A stretch of DNA of 64,000 nt from positions 2,903,633 through 2,967,632 of the forward strand of contig OZ241359.1 of assembly GCA_965199705.1 (NCBI GenBank), written 5' to 3'. The translations under genes were made by a program, and so were the position numbers. The notes under the pieces were generated by a model. The model saw nothing but the letters and a program-made list of their open reading frames with translations. It was not told the DNA's origin and did not search any database. The DNA is from Azophilus sp965199705. Its GTDB lineage: Bacteria > Pseudomonadota > Gammaproteobacteria > Pseudomonadales > Azotimanducaceae. Shown here piece by piece: positions 1 to 8,535 of this stretch. The stretch's first letter is position 1. Every line of letters starts with the position of its first letter.

Positions 1-1867
1 ACGCGAACTCTCTCTGGCATCCGAGCGCCGGCGCCGGCGTGGCAGCGGTATCCGCCGACAGGCGCCGATCAAGGTCGAGCAGCAGGGCGGCGAATTCAAG
101 CCGACCGACTTCATCGCCCGCGAGGTCGAGGTGCCAGGCATGATCCTGGTCGGTGATCTGGCGCAACGCATGACCGTCAAGGCCGGCGAAGTCATCAAGA
201 CGCTCATGGATTTCGGCATCATGGCCACCATCAACCAGGCCATCGATCAGGAAACCGCCAGCGCTGTGGTGGAAGAGCTCGGGCACAAGGTCAAGCTCAT
301 ACACGCGGACGCCATCGAGCAGGCGCACAAGGCGTCGCTGCAACTCGAAGGCAAGGGCGAGGTTCGGCCGCCGGTCGTGACCGTGATGGGCCATGTCGAT
401 CATGGCAAGACCTCCTTGCTCGACAAGATCCGCCAGTCGCGGGTGGTGGCCGGAGAAGCCGGCGGCATCACCCAGCACATAGGCGCCTATTCGGTCGCCA
501 CCGAGCGCGGGCGCATCACCTTCATCGATACGCCCGGCCACGCCGCCTTTACCGCCATGCGCGCCCGCGGCGCCCAGGTGACGGACATCGTGATTCTGGT
601 TGTGGCGGCGGACGACGGCGTGATGCCGCAAACCGAAGAAGCGATCCAGCACGCCCGCGCAGCCGAAGCGCCGATCATCGTCGCCCTCAACAAGATGGAC
701 CTGGACGGCGCTGACCCGGAGCGGGTGACGCAGGAACTCGCGGCCAAGGACGTCGTGCCTGAGCAGTGGGGTGGAGACACGCTGTTCATACAGGTGTCGG
801 CGCAGACCGGCGAGGGCCTCGATCAGCTGCTCGAGGCGGTGTTGCTGCAATCGGAGCTGCAGGAGTTGAAAGCAGTTCGCAATGTGCCGGCTCAGGGCGT
901 GGTCATAGAGTCACGGCTGGACCGGGGCCGTGGCCCGGTGGCTACCCTGCTGGTGCGCAACGGCACCCTGAAGCGAGGCGACGTGATGGTGGCCGGGGAG
1001 TATCACGGCAGGGTGCGCGCCATGATCAGCGATGCCGGCCAGACCGTGGCAACCGCTGGCCCGTCGGATCCGGTGGAAGTGCTCGGCCTCAGCAGTACGC
1101 CCGAGGCCGGGGATGAGTTTTCGGTAGCCACTGACGAGCGCTCCGCGCGCGAATTGGTCACCTTCCGTCGCGACCGGCATCAGGAACAACGGCAAGCCAT
1201 GCAGCAGGCGGCGAAACTGGACAACGTGTTTGCCGGCCTTGGCGAGGGCGAACGGCGGGTGTTGAAGCTGGTAGTCAAGGCCGATGTGCGAGGCAGCCTG
1301 GAAGCTATCCTCGGCGCCTTGGCGGAACTCGGCAATTCGGAGGTTTCGGTCACCGTCCTCGGCTCGGGCGTCGGCGGCATCACCGAGGGCGACATCACGC
1401 TGGCGCTGACCTATGGGGCTATTGTCTTCGGCTTCAATGTGCGCACCGACACCACCGCCAAGGCGATCGTGGAACGAGAGGGCATGGACCTGCGGTACTA
1501 CAGCGTGATCTACGAACTCATCGACGACGTCAAGCAGGTGCTGTCCGGCATGCTGGCGCCGGAAGTGCGGGAAGAGATTCTGGGCGTGGCCGAGGTGCGC
1601 GATGTATTCAATTCACCCCGTCTGGGTCGCATCGCCGGTTGCATGGTTGTGGAAGGCACGGTGTTTCGCAGCCGACCCATTCGGGTGTTGCGCGATCAGG
1701 TTGTCATTTACGAGGGGGCGCTTGAATCCCTGCGCCGTTTCAAGGACGACGTGGGTGAGGTGCGCAGCGGCGCCGAGTGCGGCATAGGCGTGCGCAACTA
1801 CAACGATGTGCGCGTGGGCGACAAGATAGAAGTGTTCGAGGCCCACGAAGTAGCGCGCAGCCTCTGA
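1..1867 (+). CDS. infB: Translation initiation factor IF-2 (5' truncated by window edge)
   Basis: IF-2 is the GTPase that brings fMet-tRNA to the 30S subunit and promotes subunit joining in the cytoplasm. The frame is open from base 2, so the start lies left of the window; what remains is the end of the basic linker, the IF2_N-like segment, the G domain and domains II-IV. The G1 loop GHVDHGKT is encoded at 389-412, and GGITQHIGAY, DTPGHAAF and NKMD follow. The C-terminal initiator-tRNA-binding part ends with GIGVRNYNDVRVGDKIEVFE, close to the family consensus. It is followed after 12 bases by rbfA, in the common infB-rbfA-truB-rpsO-pnp order. Confidence 0.98.
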   Translation, partial: RELSLASERRRRRGSGIRRQAPIKVEQQGGEFKPTDFIAREVEVPGMILVGDLAQRMTVKAGEVIKTLMDFGIMATINQAIDQETASAVVEELGHKVKLIHADAIEQAHKASLQLEGKGEVRPPVVTVMGHVDHGKTSLLDKIRQSRVVAGEAGGITQHIGAYSVATERGRITFIDTPGHAAFTAMRARGAQVTDIVILVVAADDGVMPQTEEAIQHARAAEAPIIVALNKMDLDGADPERVTQELAAKDVVPEQWGGDTLFIQVSAQTGEGLDQLLEAVLLQSELQELKAVRNVPAQGVVIESRLDRGRGPVATLLVRNGTLKRGDVMVAGEYHGRVRAMISDAGQTVATAGPSDPVEVLGLSSTPEAGDEFSVATDERSARELVTFRRDRHQEQRQAMQQAAKLDNVFAGLGEGERRVLKLVVKADVRGSLEAILGALAELGNSEVSVTVLGSGVGGITEGDITLALTYGAIVFGFNVRTDTTAKAIVEREGMDLRYYSVIYELIDDVKQVLSGMLAPEVREEILGVAEVRDVFNSPRLGRIAGCMVVEGTVFRSRPIRVLRDQVVIYEGALESLRRFKDDVGEVRSGAECGIGVRNYNDVRVGDKIEVFEAHEVARSL

Positions 1868-1879
1868 GGACCCTGACTG

Positions 1880-2266
1880 ATGCACCCGGAACAGGACAGT
1901 GCGCGCACACAGCGCTTTGCCGATCAGTTGCGCGATCAAGTCGCCCGCATCCTGCAATTCGAGATGCGCGATCCGCGCATCGGCCTGGTGAGCGTCAATG
2001 CCCTGACGCTCAGCCGAGGGCTCGCATTCGCCGATATCCATGTTTCGGCCCTCGACGCCACCGACGCACAGTCGCGGCAAGCCCTGGTCAACACGCTCAA
2101 CGCCGCCGCCGGCTTCATCCGCTCGCGTCTGGCCAGGTTGCAGTCGGCCAGAAAAATGCCGAAGCCGCGTTTTCACTACGATGACTCGCTGGACCGCGGC
2201 CGGCGACTCGAAAGCGTGATCGACCGGGCCCTGGCCGGAAGCGATGCGGCGAATCATGCGCGCTAG
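1880..2266 (+). CDS. rbfA: 30S ribosome-binding factor A
   Basis: RbfA is a KH-like cold-shock factor that binds the 30S subunit and helps mature the 5' end of 16S rRNA. The 128-residue product has the family's N-terminal signature (QRFADQLRDQVARILQFEMR, then DPRIGLVSVNALTLSRGLAF) and the segment LVNTLNAAAGFIRSRLARL. The ATG at 1880 has GAGGA at 1866-1870, overlapping the infB stop region. The 3' end overlaps truB by 23 bases, so the two are probably translationally coupled. Confidence 0.96.
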   Translation: MHPEQDSARTQRFADQLRDQVARILQFEMRDPRIGLVSVNALTLSRGLAFADIHVSALDATDAQSRQALVNTLNAAAGFIRSRLARLQSARKMPKPRFHYDDSLDRGRRLESVIDRALAGSDAANHAR

Positions 2267-3170
2267 ACAGAAACGCGGGCGCCTGGTGGATGGCGTGCTG
2301 GTGATCGACAAGCCGCACGGCGCGAGTTCCAATGAGGCGGTACAGCGCGCCAAGCGGTTGTTCGCTGCCCGCAAGGTGGGGCATACCGGCAACCTGGACC
2401 CACTGGCGACCGGGGTGTTGCCGCTCTGTTTTGGCGAAGCCACCAAGTTTTCGCGTTATCTGCTTGCGTCGGACAAACGCTACTGGTGCCGAATCCAGCT
2501 CGGCGTTGCCACAGACTCCGGCGACGCAGACGGCAAGGTGATCTCCGAAACCCCCGGAGTCTTGCTGGAGCGCGACGAGGTGGAGGCCGCCCTGTGTCAC
2601 TTTCGGGGTCCGATCAAGCAGGTGCCGTCCATGTACTCGGCCATCAAGCATCAGGGGCAACCGTTGTACAAGCTGGCCCGCAAGGGCATCGAGGTCGAGC
2701 GCGAGGCGCGCGACGCCATGATCTATTCCAACGAGTTGACAGCCTTTGACGGCAAGCATCTTGAGATCGTCATCCGTTGCAGCAAGGGCACCTATGTGCG
2801 CTCGATTGCTACCGACCTCGGCGAGCGTCTCGGTTGTGGCGCACATGTCACCGCGCTGCGACGATTGCAGGCCGGCCCCTATCGAGAACAGGATCTGGTG
2901 ACCTTCGAGACCTTGGAAGCGGCGCTGCCGAACGGGTCTCTGGATCCGTTTCTGCTCCCGGTTTCGAGCGCTGTTCAGGAATGGCCAGAGATCCGCGTAA
3001 ACCGCCATCTCGCCTACTACCTGCAACAGGGGCAGCCGGTTCTGGCGCCCGGGTCGCCGAGCGACGGTTGGGTGCGCATCGCCATGGACGAGCCGGACAG
3101 CCGCTTTCTCGGCGTCGGGGAAATTCTGGACGACGGCCGCATCGCCCCGCGGAGACTGATGAATCATTGA
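2244..3170 (+). CDS. truB: tRNA pseudouridine(55) synthase
   Basis: TruB isomerises U55 in the T loop of tRNAs. The catalytic motif GHTGNLDPLATG lies near residues 47-57, with the nucleophile expected at Asp52. KGTYVRSIATDLGE and the RRLQAGPY motif are also present, and a C-terminal PUA-like tail follows. At 308 residues it has the usual length. Two in-frame ATGs (2244 and 2256) are possible; 2244 is used because both lie inside rbfA and the family normally has a few basic residues before the core. It sits between rbfA and rpsO as in most gammaproteobacteria. Confidence 0.96.
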   Translation: MRRIMRARQKRGRLVDGVLVIDKPHGASSNEAVQRAKRLFAARKVGHTGNLDPLATGVLPLCFGEATKFSRYLLASDKRYWCRIQLGVATDSGDADGKVISETPGVLLERDEVEAALCHFRGPIKQVPSMYSAIKHQGQPLYKLARKGIEVEREARDAMIYSNELTAFDGKHLEIVIRCSKGTYVRSIATDLGERLGCGAHVTALRRLQAGPYREQDLVTFETLEAALPNGSLDPFLLPVSSAVQEWPEIRVNRHLAYYLQQGQPVLAPGSPSDGWVRIAMDEPDSRFLGVGEILDDGRIAPRRLMNH

Positions 3171-3186
3171 GGTAAACGGGCGTTTC

Positions 3187-3206
3187 GGAACCCGCGCGCG
3201 GGTTCC
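3187..3206. promoter_or_regulatory. Perfect 20-base GC-rich palindrome between truB and rpsO
   Basis: The 20 bases beginning GGAACCCGCG are their own reverse complement. As RNA they could form a strong hairpin 61 bases before the rpsO start. No T-run follows directly, so a classical intrinsic terminator is not supported. A TTGACA hexamer lies at 3234-3239 but without a convincing -10 at the right distance. It may be a processing or attenuation structure ahead of rpsO-pnp. Confidence 0.45.
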
Positions 3207-3267
3207 TTGCTGCAAATATGCGCGGCGGACGCCTTGACATGAAACTGGCATATTGGAGAACCAGACA

Positions 3268-3537
3268 ATGGCACTGAGCGCAGAACGCAAGGCCGAAATC
3301 ATTCAGGATTACCAGCTTGAGCGAGGCGATACCGGCTCACCCGAGGTGCAGGTAGCCCTGCTGACGATCAACATCAACACATTGCAGGAACATTTCCGGA
3401 CGCACAAGAAAGACTTCCACTCCCGGCGGGGGCTGATCCGCATGGTGAACCAGCGGCGCAAGCTGCTCGATTACCTCAAGCGCAAGGATCAGGCCCGCTA
3501 TCTCAAACTGATCAAGCGCCTGGAGCTTCGGCGCTGA
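3268..3537 (+). CDS. rpsO: 30S ribosomal protein S15
   Basis: S15 is a primary 16S rRNA-binding protein of the 30S platform. The 89-residue product starts MALSAERKAEII and shows GDTGSPEVQVALLT, HSRRGLIRMVNQRRKLLDYL and a terminal LELRR, all typical. The ATG at 3268 is chosen over an in-frame TTG at 3253 because GGAG at 3255-3258 sits at the right distance and the protein then has exactly family length. pnp follows 66 bases downstream, the usual pairing. Confidence 0.98.
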   Translation: MALSAERKAEIIQDYQLERGDTGSPEVQVALLTININTLQEHFRTHKKDFHSRRGLIRMVNQRRKLLDYLKRKDQARYLKLIKRLELRR

Positions 3538-3603
3538 GATGGCGTCACAGGCGCCCCGGAACACGCAAAGCAAACATCAAGAGTCTTATACGAGGAGATC
3601 AAG

Positions 3604-5703
3604 TTGAACCCGATTATTCGAGAATTTTCCCTGGGCGGCGAGACGGTGCGGATCGAAACCGGCCGCATCGCCCGACAGGCGGACGGCGCCGCGCTGGTCA
3701 GCATCGGCGACACGGTGGTGTTGACCACGGCCGTCGGCGCCAAGGCGGCCAGGCCCGGCCAGCCCTTCTTTCCATTGACCGTGAACTACCAGGAGAAGAC
3801 CTACTCTGCTGGCCGGATTCCGGGCGGCTTTTTCCGCCGGGAAGGACGGCCGACGGAAAAGGAAACCCTGACCTCGCGCCTGATCGACAGGCCCATCCGT
3901 CCCCTGTTTCCCAAGGGCTTCATGAACAATGTGCAGGTGATCGCAACCGTGCTCTCTGCAGACCCGGACAAGGATCCGGACATCGCCGCCCTGATCGGCG
4001 CATCGGCAGCGCTGGCGCTGTCCGGCATTCCTTTCAGCGGGCCGATCGGCGCCGCCCGCGTCGGCTACCTGGGCCATCGCTACACGCTCAACCCCAGCTA
4101 TGATGAACTGGCAAACTCGGCGCTCAACATGGTGGTGGCGGGTACGCAGGAGGCGGTTCTGATGGTGGAGTCGCAAGCCCGGGAGCTGTCCGAAGACCAG
4201 ATGCTCGGCGCCGTGCTGTTTGCGCATCAGGAGATGCAGCCCACCATGCAGGCCATCCGCAGCCTGGCCGAGGAAGCCGGCAAGCCGGCCTGGGACTGGT
4301 CGCCGGAAGCGCCGGATGAGGCCTTGGCCGAGGCGGTCTCGCGGATCGCGCGACAGCCTCTGGAAGAAGCCTTCAGCCTTTCTGACAAGATGGCGCGACA
4401 GGCACGGATTCGGGAAGTGCATCAACAGGTGGCCGATGAGCTTGGTCAGGAACAGGAAGAAGCACCGGACAGCGCCGCCGTATCGGCGGCGGTCCACTCA
4501 CTGGAGAAGGACGTGGTGCGCAGCCGGGTGCTCAACGGCGAACCGCGCGTGGACAACCGGGCGCGGGATCAAGTGCGACCCATCTCCGTATCTGTTGGTC
4601 TGCTGCCGAGAGCCCACGGCTCGGCTCTCTTTACCCGAGGCGAAACCCAGGCGATCGTGACTGCCACGCTCGGCACCCTGCGCGATTCGGCTCTGGTGGA
4701 AAGCCTGACCGGGACAACCAAGGATCCGTTCCTGCTGCACTACAACTTTCCGCCTTTCAGTGTTGGTGAAACCGGCATGATGACCGGCCCCAAGCGGCGA
4801 GAAATCGGACATGGCCGACTCGCCAGGCGCGGCCTGGCGGCGGTATTGCCGCAGGAAGACAGCTTTCCCTACACCATCCGCGTAGTCTCGGAAATCACTG
4901 AATCCAACGGTTCAAGCTCCATGGCCAGCGTGTGCGGCAGTTCGCTGGCGCTGATGGACGCTGGCGTGCCGCTCACCCGACCGGTGGCGGGCGTCGCGAT
5001 GGGTCTGGTGAAGGAAGGTGAGCGCCATGCGGTGCTGACAGACATTCTCGGCGATGAAGACCATCTCGGCGACATGGACTTCAAGGTCGCCGGCACCTCG
5101 GAAGGGGTCACGGCCCTGCAAATGGACATCAAGATTACCGGCGTCACGGAAGCTATCATGGAAGAGGCCCTGAAGCAGGCTCTGAACGCCCGGCTGCACA
5201 TCCTGAACGAAATGAATCAGGTGCTGTCCGCCTCGCGGGCAGAAATCTCGCCTCGGGCGCCGGCCATGACCGTGGTCAATGTCGCGCGCGACAAGATCCG
5301 CGACGTAATCGGCAAGGGCGGCGCCACCATCCGCTCTATCGTCGAAGAGACCGGCGCCGAGATCGACATCGAAGATGATGGCGCCGTGCGCGTGTACGCT
5401 GCCGATGCGGACGCGATGAAGGCCGCGGTCGCACGCATCGAAGAGATCACCGCCGAAGCCGAAGTCGGCAAAATATACAATGGCAAGGTGGCGCGGATTC
5501 TCGAATTCGGCGCCTTCGTCAACATCTTGCCCGGCAAGGATGGGCTGGTGCACATCTCGCAGATTGCGCATGAGCGCGTCGAGAACGTAAACGACTATCT
5601 GCAGGAAGGGCAGAACGTTGATGTGGTGGTGCTCGACATCGACCAGCGCGGCCGAATCAAGCTGAGCATGAAGGAAGTGGGGAACTACGCGCAGTCGGCT
5701 TGA
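3604..5703 (+). CDS. pnp: Polyribonucleotide nucleotidyltransferase (PNPase)
   Basis: PNPase degrades RNA 3' to 5' by phosphorolysis and is a degradosome component. The 699-residue protein has two RNase PH-like cores (FFRREGRPTEKE in the first; PKRREIGHGRLARRGL and DILGDEDHLGDMDFKVAGT in the second), then a KH domain with VIGKGGATIR and a C-terminal S1 domain (YNGKVARILEFGAFVNILPG). Translation starts at TTG 3604, with GGAG at 3594-3597 and no better upstream start. The next gene is convergent. Confidence 0.97.
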   Translation: MNPIIREFSLGGETVRIETGRIARQADGAALVSIGDTVVLTTAVGAKAARPGQPFFPLTVNYQEKTYSAGRIPGGFFRREGRPTEKETLTSRLIDRPIRPLFPKGFMNNVQVIATVLSADPDKDPDIAALIGASAALALSGIPFSGPIGAARVGYLGHRYTLNPSYDELANSALNMVVAGTQEAVLMVESQARELSEDQMLGAVLFAHQEMQPTMQAIRSLAEEAGKPAWDWSPEAPDEALAEAVSRIARQPLEEAFSLSDKMARQARIREVHQQVADELGQEQEEAPDSAAVSAAVHSLEKDVVRSRVLNGEPRVDNRARDQVRPISVSVGLLPRAHGSALFTRGETQAIVTATLGTLRDSALVESLTGTTKDPFLLHYNFPPFSVGETGMMTGPKRREIGHGRLARRGLAAVLPQEDSFPYTIRVVSEITESNGSSSMASVCGSSLALMDAGVPLTRPVAGVAMGLVKEGERHAVLTDILGDEDHLGDMDFKVAGTSEGVTALQMDIKITGVTEAIMEEALKQALNARLHILNEMNQVLSASRAEISPRAPAMTVVNVARDKIRDVIGKGGATIRSIVEETGAEIDIEDDGAVRVYAADADAMKAAVARIEEITAEAEVGKIYNGKVARILEFGAFVNILPGKDGLVHISQIAHERVENVNDYLQEGQNVDVVVLDIDQRGRIKLSMKEVGNYAQSA

Positions 5704-5784
5704 GAGCCGCCGCCGGGCAAGCACAGATGACCGTCCCCCTGCCTGAATCCGAAGTCTGGAGTGGCGGCATCTCTTCGAGGCGCG

Positions 5785-7353
5785 TCAATGCTCTCGCGTC
5801 TTTTGAAACGCAAGCGTTGGCCAGCGTTCCTGCGTCAGTTGCAGGTGGGTTCGGGTCGGGGCCAGGTAGGTCAGGTGGCCGCCGCTGTCCAAGGCAAGAT
5901 GGCCGGCCAATCGGCTGCGAAATGCTTCCAGTTGCGCCGCATCCTCGCTCAGCACCCAACGGGCAGTGGCCAGCGACACAGGTTCATAGACGCAATCCGC
6001 TCGATACTCGTGCGCCAGCCGATGCGCCACCATATCGAATTGCAATATGCCGACCACGCCCAGCACCAGCTCCTGCCGCGCCAGGGGCCTGAAAGTCTGG
6101 ATGGCGCCCTCCTCCGCCAGCTGCGCCAACCCCTTTTCAAGCTGCTTGCCCTTCAAGGGATTCTCGCTGCGCACGCGACGAAATAGTTCCGGGGCGAAGT
6201 TGGGGATGCCGAGAAAGCGCAGGGATTCGCCCTCGGTAAAGGTATCGCCGATGTGCATCGCACCGTGACTGTGGAGGCCGATGATGTCGCCGGGCAGGGC
6301 ATCTTCCGCCTGCTTCCTGTCGCCAGCCAGGAAGGTGACAGCGTCGGTCACCTTGCGCCTCTTGCCAGTGCGCACATGCTGCATCGACATGCCCGGCCGA
6401 TAACGCCCGGAACACACGCGCAGGAAGGCAACGCGATCCCGATGGCGCGGATCCATGTTGGCCTGAATCTTGAATACGAAGCCTGAAAAACGTGTCTCGT
6501 CAGGGGCCACGAGCCGGCTTTCGGCCTGCCTCGGCTGCGGTCCCGGCGCTTCCTGGACCAGTCCGTCCAGCATTTCCCGGATGCCGAAATTGCCGAGCGC
6601 CGTGCCGAAATACACAGGCGTCAGAACAGCGTCTAGAAAGGCGCTGCGGTCGAACGGGTTGGCCGCCTGCCGAACCAGCTCAAGGGACTCGGATTCGGCC
6701 TCGTAGTCGTCTCCCAGCAAGGCCATGAGGTCATCGTTGGCCAGCACCGGAAAGTCATGCAGCCTGTGCCCTCGCCCGGGCTGATAGACGTGTACCCGGC
6801 CGGCAGCAAGCTCTTCGATCCCCCTGAAGTTCGAGCCGCTGCCCAGCGGCCAGGTGATCGGCGCACATTGAATCTGCAACACTTCCTCGATTTCATCAAG
6901 CAGTTCCAGCGGGTCGCGAATCGCCCGGTCGAGCTTGTTGATGAAGGTGATGATCGGGGTGTTGCGCTGCCGACAAATCTCCATCAGCTTGATGGTGCGC
7001 GGTTCCACGCCACGCGCCCCGTCGATCACCATCAGAGCCGCATCCACCGCCGTCAGAGTTCGGTAGGTGTCTTCCGAGAAGTCTTCGTGGCCCGGCGTAT
7101 CGAGCAGGTTCAGCACATAATCCCGATAGCAGAACTGCATCACGGAAGTGGTCACGGATATGCCCCGCTCCTGCTCCATGGCCATCCAGTCCGACGCCGC
7201 ATGGCGATCGGCCTTGCGAGATTTCACCGTGCCTGCCAACTGGATCGCCTGGCCGAACAGCAGCAGCTTCTCGGTCATGGTGGTCTTGCCGGCATCGGGA
7301 TGGGAGATGATGGCAAAGGTGCGGCGCTTGCCCGGATCGGTGCGAACGCTCAT
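5785..7353 (-). CDS. prfC: Peptide chain release factor 3
   Basis: RF3 is a translational GTPase that recycles RF1/RF2 after termination. The P-loop SHPDAGKTTMTEKLL lies near residues 17-31, and the switch and base-recognition segments DTPGHEDFSEDTYRTL and NKLDR are present. At 522 residues it has the length of the E. coli protein. The start ATG overlaps the end of queG by 4 bases, so the two minus-strand genes probably form one transcript. It converges on pnp with about 80 bases between the stops; no clear terminator with a T-run was seen there. Confidence 0.96.
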   Translation of the reverse strand: MSVRTDPGKRRTFAIISHPDAGKTTMTEKLLLFGQAIQLAGTVKSRKADRHAASDWMAMEQERGISVTTSVMQFCYRDYVLNLLDTPGHEDFSEDTYRTLTAVDAALMVIDGARGVEPRTIKLMEICRQRNTPIITFINKLDRAIRDPLELLDEIEEVLQIQCAPITWPLGSGSNFRGIEELAAGRVHVYQPGRGHRLHDFPVLANDDLMALLGDDYEAESESLELVRQAANPFDRSAFLDAVLTPVYFGTALGNFGIREMLDGLVQEAPGPQPRQAESRLVAPDETRFSGFVFKIQANMDPRHRDRVAFLRVCSGRYRPGMSMQHVRTGKRRKVTDAVTFLAGDRKQAEDALPGDIIGLHSHGAMHIGDTFTEGESLRFLGIPNFAPELFRRVRSENPLKGKQLEKGLAQLAEEGAIQTFRPLARQELVLGVVGILQFDMVAHRLAHEYRADCVYEPVSLATARWVLSEDAAQLEAFRSRLAGHLALDSGGHLTYLAPTRTHLQLTQERWPTLAFQKTREH

Positions 7354-8459
7354 GGGCGCGACATCCGGGACAGCGCCCAGTCAATGTGCTCGCGCACCAG
7401 GGGCGTCGCCGAGGGGCGCGCGGCCTCCAGCGCCTGAGTCAGGGCCTGCCGGCGGCGGTCGCCTGCCGGGATCCGGTCGGCGCAATTGCCCAGGGCAACA
7501 GCCAGGTTGCGGCGCCACCTTTCATAGCCGAGCCGCCTCAAGGGACTGCCCGCCGTGGCTTCCAGCCAGGCGGCTTCGTCCCAGCCGAACAGTTGCAGCA
7601 GCTCGGCCTGATCCAGGCCATGACGCGGCTGAAAATCGGCGACTTTGGAGCGTGGCGCAGCACGATTCCAGGGACAATAGATCTGGCAATCGTCGCAGCC
7701 GAATATCCGATTGCCAATGAGCGGACGCAGCGCCTCTGGAATCGCGCTCTTGTGCTCGATCGTGAGATACGAAATACAGCGCCTGGCGTCGATCACCTTG
7801 TCCGCCACGATTGCGTCTGTCGGACAATGATTGATGCAGGCCTTGCAACCGCCACAGCGATCCGGCTCTCGATCCGCAGTCGGCGGCAGTGGCAGGTTTG
7901 TGTAGATTTCGCCGATAAAGAACCAGCTGCCGGCCTGTGGATGCAGCAACAAGCTGTTGCGTCCGATCCAGCCAAGGCCCGCCTCCTGAGCCAGAGGCTT
8001 TTCCAGAACCGGCGCGCTGTCGGTGAACGCGCGATAGCGCCCGTCCAGATGGCGAACCGCCTGATCGATACGCTGCGCGAGGCGCGCCAGGCGGCGGCGC
8101 ACGACCTTGTGATAATCGCGCCCGGTCGCGTAGCGCGACACATAGGCCAACTCAGCGTTCTCAAGCACGCGAATCGGTTCTGCCGCCTCCGGTTGATAGT
8201 CCATGCGCGCCACCAGAACCGAGCAGGTATCGGGCACAAGCGCTTCCGGATGCAGGCGTTTGCGAAGATTGCGCGCCATCCAGGTCATCTCACCGTGAAA
8301 TCCCCGGGCAAGCCAGTCACGCACATGCGGCTCGTAAGCCGACAGGTCAATGCCAGCCACGCCCAGCTGCTGAAAGCCGAGCTCGCTGGCCCAACCACGC
8401 ACCTTGTCCACGAGCGCACGCAAGTCCTGATTTTCGGCATTCGCCTCGTTAGCCCGCAT
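7350..8459 (-). CDS. queG: Epoxyqueuosine reductase
   Basis: QueG makes the last step of queuosine synthesis in tRNA, reducing epoxyqueuosine with cobalamin and two 4Fe-4S clusters. The cysteine clusters CGGCKACINHCPTDAI and CDDCQIYCPWN are intact, and the N-terminal half shows MDYQPEAAE, ATGRDYHK and DSAPVLEKPLAQEAGLGWIG, diagnostic for the family. The C-terminal HEAT-like part is present. The gene is head-to-head with nnr, separated by 76 bases, and overlaps prfC by 4 bases downstream. Confidence 0.95.
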   Translation of the reverse strand: MRANEANAENQDLRALVDKVRGWASELGFQQLGVAGIDLSAYEPHVRDWLARGFHGEMTWMARNLRKRLHPEALVPDTCSVLVARMDYQPEAAEPIRVLENAELAYVSRYATGRDYHKVVRRRLARLAQRIDQAVRHLDGRYRAFTDSAPVLEKPLAQEAGLGWIGRNSLLLHPQAGSWFFIGEIYTNLPLPPTADREPDRCGGCKACINHCPTDAIVADKVIDARRCISYLTIEHKSAIPEALRPLIGNRIFGCDDCQIYCPWNRAAPRSKVADFQPRHGLDQAELLQLFGWDEAAWLEATAGSPLRRLGYERWRRNLAVALGNCADRIPAGDRRRQALTQALEAARPSATPLVREHIDWALSRMSRP

Positions 8460-8498
8460 CCTGCACCAGCACCCTTGATCGAATTCCGCATCGCCTGC

Positions 8499-8535
8499 GC
8501 CGACGACACGCAGTCACTCGTTATAATGGCCTGCC
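8499..8535 (+). promoter_or_regulatory. Candidate promoter with consensus -10 right before the nnr GTG
   Basis: TATAAT lies at 8522-8527, and the GTG start of the next gene at 8536. A start point about 7 bases after the -10 would fall at or within a few bases of the GTG, giving a leaderless or near-leaderless mRNA. The -35 region (around 8499-8504) is a weak match. No Shine-Dalgarno sequence is visible between the -10 and the GTG, which fits that reading. Confidence 0.55.

Noticed and set aside
2115..3302. 395-codon open frame on the minus strand
   Set aside because: Antisense shadow of truB and the rpsO start; composition follows the opposite strand's third-position GC.
5704..5784. Bidirectional terminator between pnp and prfC
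   Set aside because: Expected from the convergent layout, but no stem followed by a T-run was found.
6081..6100. CCAGGGGCC inside prfC resembling the dispersed repeat core
   Set aside because: Only the short GC-rich core matches; no ATG at the conserved distance and no flanking similarity.
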